In this document: positions 8,191 to 16,676 of the stretch, in pieces
Numbering within the stretch: position 1 is the stretch's first letter
How the letters are laid out: every line of letters begins with the position of its first letter
NCBI RefSeq assembly: GCF_004801315.1
Contig: NZ_SSNW01000070.1
Span: forward strand, 1-30,870
Reading direction: 5' to 3'
Length of the DNA: 30,870 nucleotides
DNA from: Deinococcus sp. Arct2-2
GTDB lineage: Bacteria; Deinococcota; Deinococci; Deinococcales; Deinococcaceae
Translations under genes and position numbers: made by a program
The notes under the pieces: model-generated
What the model was told of the DNA's origin: nothing
Seen by the model: only the letters and a program-made list of their open reading frames with translations
The model's database searches: none

Positions 8191-8919
8191 TAATCTTGCT
8201 AGGCACCTCTCCGCCATTCGCAAGCTGGTGCGCGAAGCCGCCGACAATGGCCAATTAGAAATCTTCGAAGCGGAAAGCATTGCCCGAGTCAAAGGCATTA
8301 AGAAACAAGGACAGCGCACCGGAGCGTGGCTGAGCCGGGTTCCGGCGCAGGAGTTGCTCCTCGCCCCGGATGTCTCCACCCTGCGCGACCGGGCGCTCTT
8401 GGCCGTCTTGCTGGGCTGTGGTCTGCGGCGCTCGGAACTCGTCAACCTGACCTTCCAGCATGTGCAGCAGCGGCCTTCCCGCTGGGTGGGTTGGATCTGA
8501 GCGGTAAACATGGGTGAACTCGCACGGTACCGATGCCGGGCTGGTGCAAGGCCGCTCTGGACGCCTGGATCACGGCAGCCGGGTTGAGCACGGGGCACCT
8601 CTTCCGCCCCACCGCGCCACGGGGATCAAAAGTCTTGGCCCGCGCTTGCCTCTCCCATGAAGCCGTGGCCCTGATCGTGCGCAAGTACGGCACGCAGGTG
8701 GGCCGCTCGGATCTGACACCCGAAGGCGTATATCTCGCTCCACATGATCTGCGCCGGACGTTCGCCAAGCTCGCACACAAAGGCGGCGCGCCGATCGACC
8801 AGATTCAGCTCTCCCTTGGACACGCCAGCATTCAAACCACGGAGGTCTATCTGGGCGTCGATCAGAACCTCGAAAGTGCCCCCTGCGACGTGCTAGGCCT
8901 GTCCTTAAAAGGCAGTTGA
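8191..8919 (+). pseudogene. Broken tyrosine recombinase (integrase)
   Basis: This is a tyrosine site-specific recombinase missing most of its N-terminal domain. The first part, to about 8490, reads RHLSAIRKLVREAADNG and the first catalytic arginine motif LLGCGLRRSELVNL. The frame then shifts by one base near 8481-8496, and the next frame carries DLSGKHG, a TGA at 8515-8517 where an arginine codon (CGA) would be expected, and TRTVPMPGW. The rest is intact, with HDLRRTF (the HxxR box), LGHASIQTTEVYLG with the late His and nucleophile Tyr, and a natural stop. The missing N-terminus, frameshift and nonsense codon make it non-functional. It probably marks an old integration event beside tetR. Confidence 0.85.
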
Positions 8920-9150
8920 CTCAGGACGCCTTCTGGCGCTTCAACTCACGAACGGACGTTCAAGAGCTGTTATGGATGCTGTGATTGATGTCTCTGACTC
9001 CATCTGATGGGGTGGACGTGTTGACGTGCAGCCGTCACAGTCCAAAGAGATGCGTGCACGGCGTCCATGGATAAGGTGCTGGAGACGCTGGTGGCCCTGG
9101 GACACGCCCGGCAGGTGAGCGCGGAGGCGTGAGTGGCGGCCAGACTCAAT

Positions 9151-11400
9151 TTAGGGGGGCCGCGGTAAGGTGAAGCCGAAGGTCGCTCCCTCACCCAAGC
9201 TTCCCTGTGCGAAGACCGTGCCGCCGTGCCGGGTGATGATCCGGCGCACATTGGCCAAGCCCACTCCGGTGCCCTCAAACTCTTCTTGACGGTGCAGGCG
9301 CTGAAACACGCCGAAGAGCTTGTCCGCATACCGGGGGTCAAAACCCACCCCGTTGTCCCGCACAAACACGGCCCATTCGTGTGGACGCTCTTCCGACCAG
9401 ATCTCAATCTGGGCTTCCGGGCGGGTGCGGCTGTATATCAGGGCGTTTGACAGCAGATTGACCATGACTTGCCGCAGGGTAATGTGGTCAGCCACCAGCA
9501 GCGGCAGAGGCTGCACCGTCCACACCACCCGCTGATCAGGCGTTTCCGGTTCCAGCTCCGACCGCGCCGCCATGACTAGGTTCTCCAGATCCACCAGCCG
9601 GAGAAGCAGCGGTTGACGGGACGTGCGTGACAGGTCAAGCATGGCGTCGATCAGGGTGTTCATCTGCGTGGCTGCCGTGTCCACAATGCCCAAGTAGCGG
9701 GTGATCTGGGCATCCAGCTGCACGTGTGGGTCAAGCTTTTTGCGGAGCAGCTCGTTGAAGCTCTTGATGTGCCGCACGGGGGTGCGCAGGTCATGCGAGA
9801 CGCTATAGGCAAACGCTTCCAGCTCTTCGTTGGCGGCGGCCAATTGGGCATTGCTGCGTTCCACTTCCTGCGCATGCAAGGCCACCTGCGCCACGCCCTC
9901 CGCCCGTTCAATGGCGAGGTTCAAGCTGCGCCCTACGGCGATGAACAGGGCATGTTCCCGGCTCGTCCAAGCCCGGCTGGTCAGCGTGCCGATCACCAGC
10001 ATGGCAAACGGCTGACCCGCTCTGAAGTACGGATAGAAGGCCACGGCCCCGTAGGCCTCGGTGTGGGCGACGCCCTCACCCACCGCATCCCAGCTCTCTG
10101 TGAAGACCGGGGCAGCGGTTTGAACAGCGGCCAGAAAACTGGGTACGTCTTGGGGGTACCCCTTCCGGGTGGCGGCGGCGGTCAAGGGGTCGATATTGTC
10201 GGAGACCAGCTGGGCTTTCCACAGCTCCTCTTTCAGCTCGTAGTACACCACGCTCAGCTCGGGGATCGCGGCCTGCAAGACCTCCTGCGCCCGCTGGGCC
10301 AGAACAGGCAGATTCGTTTCGGTGCCGACCGCCTCGGTGAGCGCCACGAACGCGTTTAGGGCGCTGCGGCCTTCCAGTTGCCGGGCCTGCTCGGCTCGGT
10401 CAAGGGCCCCGCCCAGGCTGCGCCACAGCGCGGTGATCACCACCCGGTGCTGAGACGTCCAGCGGGGTTCGTCATGCAACCCCGCCACCAACATCCCGAC
10501 GGGTTGCCCTTGACGAAAGTAAGGCGCAAACGCGCCCGCACTGAACGACTCCGTGTACGGAATCCGTTGCACTTCACCGTCCCAGTCGTCAATGAAGACG
10601 GGCACCTCTGTGTGAACGGCGTGGAGATAGGCGGGGGTGTCCAACGGCAGCCCCGCGACCAACAGACGTTTGAGGTCATCGGGCACCTGATCTAACCAGG
10701 CGGGCACCCACCGCTCCCCCTCCAGCACGTAATACGACAGGGCGAGGTCGGGGAAGCTGGCCCGCAGCACCTCTCTGGCCCGCTGGGTCAGGGTCTCGAG
10801 GTCGGTGTTCAGGCCCACGGCTTCAGTCAGGGCCACGAAGGCGCTCAGGGCTTCGGCTTGTTGCTGCAGCCGCGCGCTCAAGGTCAGGCGGTCGAGCGCC
10901 AAGGCGGACTGGGCCGCAAGAATGCGCAGGAAGCGGCGTTCCTCAGGGGTAAAATCATGCGGTTCGCTGAACACCAGCATAATGACGCCGAGAGGCTGAT
11001 CGATCAGCAGGACAGGCACCACCGCCGTGGCCACCACAGTCACGCCGATGGGCGGGGTCGTGAGCTGGGGGTAGGCGGCCAGGAGCGCCTCTTGGTGCTC
11101 GAAGTAGAGCGCGGTCCGCTGCTCGAGGCAATCTTGAATGGGCGAGAAGGCCTCGAACGTGCCGTCTTGCCAGAGGGTCTGTTCGCCTTCGGCATAGCCC
11201 TGCGTGGCGGCCACCTGCAGCCCGTTGCCGTTCTGCTGAAGCAGCACCACTCCCGCAATCGCGCTTAAGGCCTCGAGCGCCGGGTTCAGCACGATCTGGA
11301 AGACGGCGGCGGGGGTGGGGGCGGCGGCCAATGCTTCCGTCACGCTCTGGAGGCGTTCGCTGAGCGAGTCGCCTGGGCCGGGACGGGCGGGATCAGACAT
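9151..11400 (-). CDS. GAF-domain sensor histidine kinase
   Basis: This 749-residue kinase is cytoplasmic, with no membrane segments seen. It has three GAF-type sensory regions: about residues 20-180, then two tandem related copies at 184-338 and 347-499. A coiled-coil linker at about 500-530 leads to a HisKA domain with phospho-acceptor His536 in SVSHDLRTP. The HATPase domain has an N box (NLLSNALIYS), G1 (DNGVGFDP), an F box (LFGVFQRLH) and G2 (GTGVGLA). The kinase part resembles that of bacteriophytochromes, but no PHY domain or chromophore cysteine motif is evident. It should phosphorylate a response regulator. The single-domain receiver divergent from it is the obvious partner. Confidence 0.93.
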   Translation of the reverse strand: MSDPARPGPGDSLSERLQSVTEALAAAPTPAAVFQIVLNPALEALSAIAGVVLLQQNGNGLQVAATQGYAEGEQTLWQDGTFEAFSPIQDCLEQRTALYFEHQEALLAAYPQLTTPPIGVTVVATAVVPVLLIDQPLGVIMLVFSEPHDFTPEERRFLRILAAQSALALDRLTLSARLQQQAEALSAFVALTEAVGLNTDLETLTQRAREVLRASFPDLALSYYVLEGERWVPAWLDQVPDDLKRLLVAGLPLDTPAYLHAVHTEVPVFIDDWDGEVQRIPYTESFSAGAFAPYFRQGQPVGMLVAGLHDEPRWTSQHRVVITALWRSLGGALDRAEQARQLEGRSALNAFVALTEAVGTETNLPVLAQRAQEVLQAAIPELSVVYYELKEELWKAQLVSDNIDPLTAAATRKGYPQDVPSFLAAVQTAAPVFTESWDAVGEGVAHTEAYGAVAFYPYFRAGQPFAMLVIGTLTSRAWTSREHALFIAVGRSLNLAIERAEGVAQVALHAQEVERSNAQLAAANEELEAFAYSVSHDLRTPVRHIKSFNELLRKKLDPHVQLDAQITRYLGIVDTAATQMNTLIDAMLDLSRTSRQPLLLRLVDLENLVMAARSELEPETPDQRVVWTVQPLPLLVADHITLRQVMVNLLSNALIYSRTRPEAQIEIWSEERPHEWAVFVRDNGVGFDPRYADKLFGVFQRLHRQEEFEGTGVGLANVRRIITRHGGTVFAQGSLGEGATFGFTLPRPP

Positions 11401-11528
11401 AGGGCACCATAGCGTGACGCTCGGGCTGTCCCACCGTTCATGAGGTGAAGGTTATGCGCTGGAGAGGCAGCATGGACAGACCCCTATGAGCTGGGCACAG
11501 CGATCAAGATGGAAACGATGAGAGATCA

Positions 11529-11963
11529 ATGACGCGCTGCCTCCATATTTTTGTGATTGATGACAATATCGCTGACCTCCTCTTGGTCGAAGAAGTATTT
11601 GCCAGCTTCAGCAACCAAGTGACCGTCATGACGTACCAGAGCGGTCGAGACGCCCTGAAGGCCATGCAATCTCCGGAGGCGGTTTGCCCAGATGTCATCT
11701 TGCTGGACATCAACATGCCGCACATGAATGGCTTTGACGTGCTGAAAGTGTTGAAGGCGGATGAACGGTTGAAACTTATTCCAGTGGTGATGCTGACAAC
11801 CTCGGTCGCGCCGCAAGATGTGAAGCAGGCGTACTCGCTGTTTGCCAGTTCATATGTGGTGAAGGCGGCGGATTTCGCCAGCTTCATCCAGCAGGTCGAA
11901 AGCTTTCTGGAGTTCTGGAAAGTCAACCGCCTAATGAATTGGCCAACGCCCATTTCCTTCTGA
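11529..11963 (+). CDS. Single-domain CheY/Rcp1-like response regulator
   Basis: This 144-residue protein consists of one receiver domain. The acidic pair Asp11-Asp12, the phospho-acceptor Asp60 in LLDINMP, Thr90 or Thr91 in MLTTS and Lys112 are all in place. The usual proline after the lysine is replaced (VKAADF). There is no output domain, so it works by protein contact, as Rcp1 does with cyanobacterial phytochrome kinases, or as a phosphate shuttle. It is divergent from the GAF histidine kinase, with 128 bp between the starts, and is most likely its partner. The c-di-GMP genes further along could be indirect targets. Confidence 0.92.
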   Translation: MTRCLHIFVIDDNIADLLLVEEVFASFSNQVTVMTYQSGRDALKAMQSPEAVCPDVILLDINMPHMNGFDVLKVLKADERLKLIPVVMLTTSVAPQDVKQAYSLFASSYVVKAADFASFIQQVESFLEFWKVNRLMNWPTPISF

Positions 11964-11999
11964 AATGACCTAGCTTTTCTTCTCAGCCGCGGGTCATTA

Positions 12000-12209
12000 C
12001 CCTGATCAATAGGCTGGACAAGAAGCCCATCTCCCGCTCCAACTCAGGCCGCTCCCAACGTCTGCCCGTGGCCCACTCTGGATCGATGCACTCGGCACCG
12101 CTTGAGTCAGCGCCTGCACCTCAGCGGTGCCCTCGTCTCGTTCCCGGCTGACCCGGGCGTAGCCGATCAGCAGAGGGTGGCCTTGCGGCGAGGTAGTGTC
12201 ATTGCTGAA
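12000..12209 (-). pseudogene. Frameshifted N-terminal remnant of a serine recombinase
   Basis: On the minus strand the frame reads HPLLIGYARVSRERDEGTAE and then VQALTQA, the N-terminal catalytic strand and serine of a resolvase/invertase. Near 12097-12101 one base is missing. The adjacent frame continues AECIDPEWATGRRWERPELE, as expected for the next part of the family. The sequence then ends with no catalytic arginine region or DNA-binding domain. It lies between the receiver gene and the GGDEF gene, and its upstream end touches the GGDEF stop codon. Confidence 0.72.
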
Positions 12210-12217
12210 GCCCAATC

Positions 12218-13063
12218 TCAACGCGCTTTGGTCGCTTTGTGGGCATACATGCGGCGGTCAGCCAAGCGCAGCCAGGCTCCCCCATCCGCCGCTTCTGCAG
12301 GAAAGCCCGCCGAGCCCACACTGATCCGTAGGGTGCTGCCATCCAGGGCCTGGAGTGTTTCCAACAGCCGCGTCTCAAACAGTGCGGCCGCTGAACCCAG
12401 GTCAGGAATCAGCACCGCAAACTCATCTCCACCCAGCCGGTACGCGTGGCCTCTCCCCTGAGCCAGTTCGTTCAGACACGCGCCCACTTGGGCCAACAGC
12501 ACGTCCCCGGCCGCATGGCCCCGCGTATCATTCACCTGTTTGAACTCATTCAGATCAAGCACGAACAGCCTCGTCGCCTGTACCGCTTGGACGGCATGCC
12601 TCACATGGACATCGAACGCTCGGCGGTTGCCCAGACCCGTGAGGCTGTCGAGGTAAGCCAAGCGCTGCAGTTCCACCTGCGCGGTATGGGCCAGCGTGAA
12701 ATCTTCTTGAACCCCGACGAAGTAGCGCAGCACCCCGGCGACATGCAGGGGGCGGATGCGGACTTTGTACCACAGCGGACTGCCGTCCTTGCGGTAATTG
12801 AGAATGACCCGCTCCACCGGCTGAGCCTGATTCAGGGCCTCGCGTAGAGCGGCCACATCCGCCGGATCGGTCTCTGGGCCTTGCAAGAAGCTGCAGGGCC
12901 GGCCCCGCACCTCCTCGGCGGTGTACCCCGTCTCCTCCTCAAACGTGGCATTCACGTACAGGATGCGCCGATCCGGATCGGTGACGATTAAGCCGATGCT
13001 GGCGGTGTTCAGCACCTGCCAGACCAGCTCATCCGGGATATCGACCGGCAGCACCGCGCTCAT
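12218..13063 (-). CDS. PAS(LOV-like)-GGDEF diguanylate cyclase
   Basis: This 281-residue protein would make cyclic di-GMP from GTP. Residues about 15-125 form a PAS domain with strong LOV character: GRPCSFLQGPETDP at 54-67 with Cys57 where the flavin-adduct cysteine sits, Asn89 in LNYRKDG and Gln119 in FVGVQED. Two usual flavin contacts differ: Pro56 for Asn and Ser58 for Arg. The second Asn of canonical LOV is Tyr99. Residues about 130-281 are a GGDEF domain with the intact signature RLGGDEFAVLI (211-215) and no RxxD inhibitory site in the usual place. The ATG at 13063 overlaps the TGA of the EAL gene (ATGA), so the pair is translationally coupled. A TTG twelve bases upstream is the alternative start. 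Confidence 0.93.
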   Translation of the reverse strand: MSAVLPVDIPDELVWQVLNTASIGLIVTDPDRRILYVNATFEEETGYTAEEVRGRPCSFLQGPETDPADVAALREALNQAQPVERVILNYRKDGSPLWYKVRIRPLHVAGVLRYFVGVQEDFTLAHTAQVELQRLAYLDSLTGLGNRRAFDVHVRHAVQAVQATRLFVLDLNEFKQVNDTRGHAAGDVLLAQVGACLNELAQGRGHAYRLGGDEFAVLIPDLGSAAALFETRLLETLQALDGSTLRISVGSAGFPAEAADGGAWLRLADRRMYAHKATKAR

Positions 13064-14169
13064 TGTGGAGTCCAATGACCGGCGGCCTGTGGCGCTACAC
13101 CGGTCAGCTGAGGCACCGGGCGGCCCAAGTAGTACCCCTGCGCCAGATCGGTGCCCAACTCCATGACCAGCTGCAGTTCCTGTGCCGTTTCGATGCCTTC
13201 GGCCACCACACGGATGCCCAGGTCATGGGCATAGTGAACGAGCGCCTCGACCAACGCGACGCGCGGGTCACTCCCATGCAGTCCCGAGATCAGGGCCCGG
13301 TCGAGTTTGACAATGTCGGGCTTCAGTTCAGTCAAATACATCAAACTGGTGTGCCCCGCCCCCAAATCGTCCAAGGCCACTTGTGCCCCTTCCGCTCGGT
13401 AACTCTCCAAAATGCGTTTGAGGAGGCCCAGGTCTGGAAACGCCTCACTCTCGGTGACCTCGAACAGCAGGCGGGAGAGATCGGCGCCCACTTCCCGGCA
13501 AGCGTCGTAGGTCGTTTGCAGACAGACGTCTGGGTTATAGATCACGCCCGGCGCAAAATTGATGAACAGCAGTTGATCTGGCCCGAGTTTCGGGTAGCCT
13601 TGCACAATCGCGTTGCGCCGAGCGAGGGCGTCGAAGGCACGCGCTTGTCCGTGGGCTGCCGCCGCGTCCAACAGGGCACCGGCGCCGAAAAAATGGCCGT
13701 CCCACTGGGCCCGCACCAGGGCTTCGTAGCCGTAGACTTGCCCAGTGCCGAGCTGGACGATCGGTTGAAAGTGAAACAGCAGGTGCTCGCTGGCCTCGTG
13801 AAACCAGGGACTCTCCAGGCGCCGCACCCAGTGCTCGAAGGGCGCTAGGCTCCACGGATCCAACCGCTCGCCGTCCCAAGGCGCAACCAGCAAGTGAGGA
13901 CGTTCGTTCGTCAAAAACGCGGCCAACACGAGGGGCAGCTTGTCGAAGTCGGAAGCAGAAATAAGCAGGGCACTTTGTTCAGCCTGGAGAGGAATGTCAT
14001 GGGCCGTGAGCAGCAAGGTGAGTTTGCGCTGGACATGACTGGAAGACGCATGCACAATCAAGCCTTTCAAACGATCGGCAGCAGCAGGCTCAACGGTGTG
14101 ACAGTCGCACGGTCGATTGCGGTCAGCCGTGCCTGGAGACGAATGATGAGTGGGCAGCCGGGAAGACAT
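13060..14169 (-). CDS. EAL-domain cyclic di-GMP phosphodiesterase
   Basis: This 369-residue protein has an N-terminal region of about 120 residues with no recognised domain, followed by a complete EAL domain. The catalytic and metal ligands expected for hydrolysis of c-di-GMP to pGpG are present: Glu149 in YEALVRA, Asn204 in FINFAP, Glu237 in FEVTES, Asp267-Asp268 in ALDDLGAG, Lys288 in VKLDR, Glu324 in VAEGIET and Gln344 before YYLGRP. DDLGAGHTSL deviates slightly from the usual DDFGTGYSSL but keeps the acidic pair. It is the first gene of a two-gene unit with the GGDEF protein and overlaps its start. Opposing enzymes made together suggest a local c-di-GMP switch. Confidence 0.93.
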   Translation of the reverse strand: MSSRLPTHHSSPGTADRNRPCDCHTVEPAAADRLKGLIVHASSSHVQRKLTLLLTAHDIPLQAEQSALLISASDFDKLPLVLAAFLTNERPHLLVAPWDGERLDPWSLAPFEHWVRRLESPWFHEASEHLLFHFQPIVQLGTGQVYGYEALVRAQWDGHFFGAGALLDAAAAHGQARAFDALARRNAIVQGYPKLGPDQLLFINFAPGVIYNPDVCLQTTYDACREVGADLSRLLFEVTESEAFPDLGLLKRILESYRAEGAQVALDDLGAGHTSLMYLTELKPDIVKLDRALISGLHGSDPRVALVEALVHYAHDLGIRVVAEGIETAQELQLVMELGTDLAQGYYLGRPVPQLTGVAPQAAGHWTPQ

Positions 14170-15333
14170 AGAGAGGAGTAGATTAAAATCCTTGTCTCAG
14201 AATTGTTTCACGCGGCTGTTCTTGTCAAACAGTGAACGTGCAATGAAGAAAAGCGAAGAAAGGACAATGACTCCAATCGGCGAAAGAATTACATTCAGAG
14301 ATTTTAGTAATAATGCATGCAATTCAATGACAGTCGCAGTTCATCTCTCTGGGTTCCACTGGTGCCGGGTTTCCCTTGTGCCTGTACGCCAAATGCAATT
14401 CATCGAAGCTAGTGAAGTGTCTTTTCGTGCTGTGGACTGAGGAAATCACTGCGAAGAGGGGTTGACCGTCTGCAGGTTGCAGGCCTTCGAGTTTCAGGGC
14501 GTCGATGGTCGCGAGGTTTGGAGGGTGGGTGTGGTGAGAGGTCAGGGTTTCATCTTTGGGCATGAAGCCCCTCTCCCGTCGGCTCGAGCGCAGGCTCAGG
14601 CGGGCACTCAGTATCTCTTAGGGGACCGGGGGCCGAACGGAGGCTGGGGAGAATGCGGGCTGCATCGCTTTGAACATCGAGGCAGGACAACACGTTTGAT
14701 CCGTCTCGCCTTTCACACGTTGATGCATCTCCTCCGACACGGTTCTCACTTGAAGTTGGTCAGCCCTGTTCTCAAAAATGAGGGTTTTTTAAAGTCGCTG
14801 TCCTTGTACGCGAGATTCCAAGAACCGTAAGGTAAAGAACGTAACCAACGAAAGCCACGTCTCTGGTCTCGACCAGATCAATCGCTGAGCACTCTGGAAT
14901 AGGGGTTCTCTTCTCGCTTGCCTCACGCTCTTGAAAGGACATCGCAGGTGCAGTCTTCTTTTTGGACAATCGAAAGCAACGAAAGATGCGTAAGGAGGTT
15001 TTCAGACTTGGCTTGAACCGCAGACTGAACTTCTGCCTACTGTGGCACCTAAGCTGCGGTGGACTCCCGGACACGTAAGCAGCCGCTGCCTACAGCCGGT
15101 CGTAGTCACTGCAAGATCAATTGCAGCAGACGCCAGGTCTGAAGTGGCGACACCTTCTGTACCAAGCATGGGCACGCCGGAAGACTGAGACCAACACCCC
15201 AGCTCCGTGCGGCACCTGAGTTGAGCTGGATTTCGATCCGTTGTGCCAGAGCGGCCCTCCACCCCTGTCCCTCCGCGTCCAACAGCCCCTTGTCCCCGTA
15301 ATGTCCCTTCCCGCCCACCCCGCAGGAGTCCCC
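14170..15333. other. Long nearly gene-free region before the GH43 gene
   Basis: About 1.16 kb holds no well-supported gene. 14190-14345 is notably AT-rich, like the island at 205-370. One possible short minus-strand gene (14324-14563) is listed separately. The remaining short frames on both strands have no recognisable domain, no good ribosome sites and mixed codon use. The last 100 bases are the leader of the GH43 gene. I could not recognise transposase fragments here, although its position before mobile-element debris suggests it may be remodelled DNA. Confidence 0.4.
14324..14563 (-). CDS. Possible small hypothetical protein
   Basis: This 79-residue frame starts with MPKDETLTSHHTHPPNLATI and has reasonable codon use in its first half and a GAGAGGGG upstream of the ATG. 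No domain or signal is recognised. It contains several His and ends NCDCH. It overlaps the AT-rich segment at its 3' end, where codon quality falls. It could be a real small gene, the front of a broken longer one, or chance. The function is unknown. Confidence 0.3.
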   Translation of the reverse strand: MPKDETLTSHHTHPPNLATIDALKLEGLQPADGQPLFAVISSVHSTKRHFTSFDELHLAYRHKGNPAPVEPREMNCDCH

Positions 15334-16437
15334 GTGCCCAAAGTTCAGCTCGTGCTTACTCTGCTGTTTCCTCTTGTTGTCGCGGCCTGCGCTGAGACGC
15401 CACTCACACCTCCAACCCCTCCGCACAGCCAACAGGCGCCCTGGCTCACGCCGCAGGCTCAAACCAGCATTCGCAATGCCGACCCGAGCGTCATCCGGGT
15501 GGGCAGCACGTACTACTCGGTGGAGTCGGACGGCACCAACATCTACTCCCGGGCGGCCACCAGCCTGAACGGCCTGGGAAGCTCCGGCCGCACCCTGATC
15601 TGGTCGAGTCCGAAAAACATGCCGAACCTGTGGGCACCTGAACTGGTGCGCGATCCTGGAACCGGGCGGTACTACATCTACTTCGCCTCCGGCAATGGGG
15701 GCAGCGGCCAGCGCACCTATGTCACCGAGTCAGGCAGTCCGGGCAGCGGATATAACACCCCGGTGCTGATGAACCTGCCTGACGGAAAGTGGGCCATTGA
15801 CGGCATCTCGTTTTTCTTTAACAACCAGCGTTACTTTGTGTGGTCGGGCTGGGCGGGAGACACGAACGTGGAGCAAAACCTGTACATTGCCGCGATGTCC
15901 AGCCCCACCACCACGACAGGCGGGCGCTCCATCATCTCGCAGCCGCGTGAAGGGTGGGAGCGGGTGATCGGCAACCCGTATATCAACGAGGGCCCCCAGC
16001 CCATCAAGGATCCGAATGGGCAACTGCACCTCGTCTACTCGGCCAACGGAAGCTGGAGCGATCAGTACTGTCTGGCCGACCTGCGCCTGCGTTCGGGGGG
16101 CAACCCGGCCAATGTCTGGGACTGGTACAAGTCCAACGGTTGCCTGTTCGGCTCCAACCGCAACACACTGATGTCCGGTTGGGATCCCACCTTGAATGTC
16201 AACGGTCCCGGGCACCATAGCTTTGTGCTGCTGAACGGCGACATCGGCACCAGCCCGCCCTCGGGCTCGAACTTCCCCATGATGTACCACGCGGTGCCCA
16301 AGGGCACGACGTACTCGTGGGGCAACCGCATCTGGTACAGCGGCTCCTTTACGTGGTGGGGTAACACCACCTACTCGCGTAGTTGCTGTAACGGCCCCAA
16401 CACGGAGACCGGCTGGAGCCTCAAGTTCTTCGAGTGA
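15334..16437 (+). CDS. GH43-family glycoside hydrolase, predicted lipoprotein
   Basis: This 367-residue protein has a short signal peptide ending LVVAAC, a lipobox, so the mature enzyme should be anchored by Cys19. The mature part is a five-bladed beta-propeller of glycoside hydrolase family 43 type. Three acids match the family triad: Asp in IRNADPSVIRV (base), Asp in WAIDGISFF (pKa modulator) and Glu in YINEGPQPIK (acid). Members act mainly on arabinan or xylan side chains. The exact substrate is open. The GTG at 15334 is preceded by AGGAG at 15324-15328. An in-frame ATG at 15301 would add eleven residues. It stands alone and is followed at once by an IS110 element. Confidence 0.87.
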   Translation: MPKVQLVLTLLFPLVVAACAETPLTPPTPPHSQQAPWLTPQAQTSIRNADPSVIRVGSTYYSVESDGTNIYSRAATSLNGLGSSGRTLIWSSPKNMPNLWAPELVRDPGTGRYYIYFASGNGGSGQRTYVTESGSPGSGYNTPVLMNLPDGKWAIDGISFFFNNQRYFVWSGWAGDTNVEQNLYIAAMSSPTTTTGGRSIISQPREGWERVIGNPYINEGPQPIKDPNGQLHLVYSANGSWSDQYCLADLRLRSGGNPANVWDWYKSNGCLFGSNRNTLMSGWDPTLNVNGPGHHSFVLLNGDIGTSPPSGSNFPMMYHAVPKGTTYSWGNRIWYSGSFTWWGNTTYSRSCCNGPNTETGWSLKFFE

Positions 16438-16449
16438 GCTGAACCGGTT

Positions 16450-16676
16450 CTGGCAACTTTGTGTGTTGAGCCAAGCCGTGGGAAGCTTGGTTCGTCACTC
16501 CCACTCGAGCCGACAAGCCTGCTGGCAACTTTGGTCATCCAAGACCGTGAGTTAAATCCTGGCCGGCTCGAGGCCCTTTCGATCAGGCGCAACAGTATTC
16601 GAGGCGTATGAGCCTGCACACAAAATTCCGCCGACCGGATCCGGGTAGTGACCCGCTTTTCCTTTCTGGGGGTTTT
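16450..16676 (+). ncRNA. Candidate bridge-RNA region of the IS110 element
   Basis: IS110-group elements carry, upstream of the transposase, a structured bridge RNA whose loops pair with target and donor DNA. This leader has a hairpin CCAAGC...GCTTGG (about 16473-16492). It also has a 9-bp inverted repeat CTCGAGCCG (16504-16512) and CGGCTCGAG (16564-16572) enclosing a 51-base internal segment. A 12-base direct repeat CTGGCAACTTTG lies once at the left end (16450-16461) and once inside that segment (16522-16533). A guide loop matching the element end is expected of a bridge RNA. The repeat orientation does not settle which guide it would be. The assignment is inferred. Confidence 0.35.

Noticed and set aside
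9067..9132. A 21-codon frame reading MDKVLETLVALGHARQVSAE
   Set aside because: It looks like the tail of a longer protein, but it is too short to identify and has no supporting upstream sequence.
13063..13848. A 261-codon plus-strand frame
   Set aside because: It is antisense to the EAL gene, which carries all its catalytic residues on the minus strand.
14462..14830. A 122-codon plus-strand frame
   Set aside because: It has no ribosome site, poor codon use and no recognisable family, and it overlaps the alternative minus-strand candidate.
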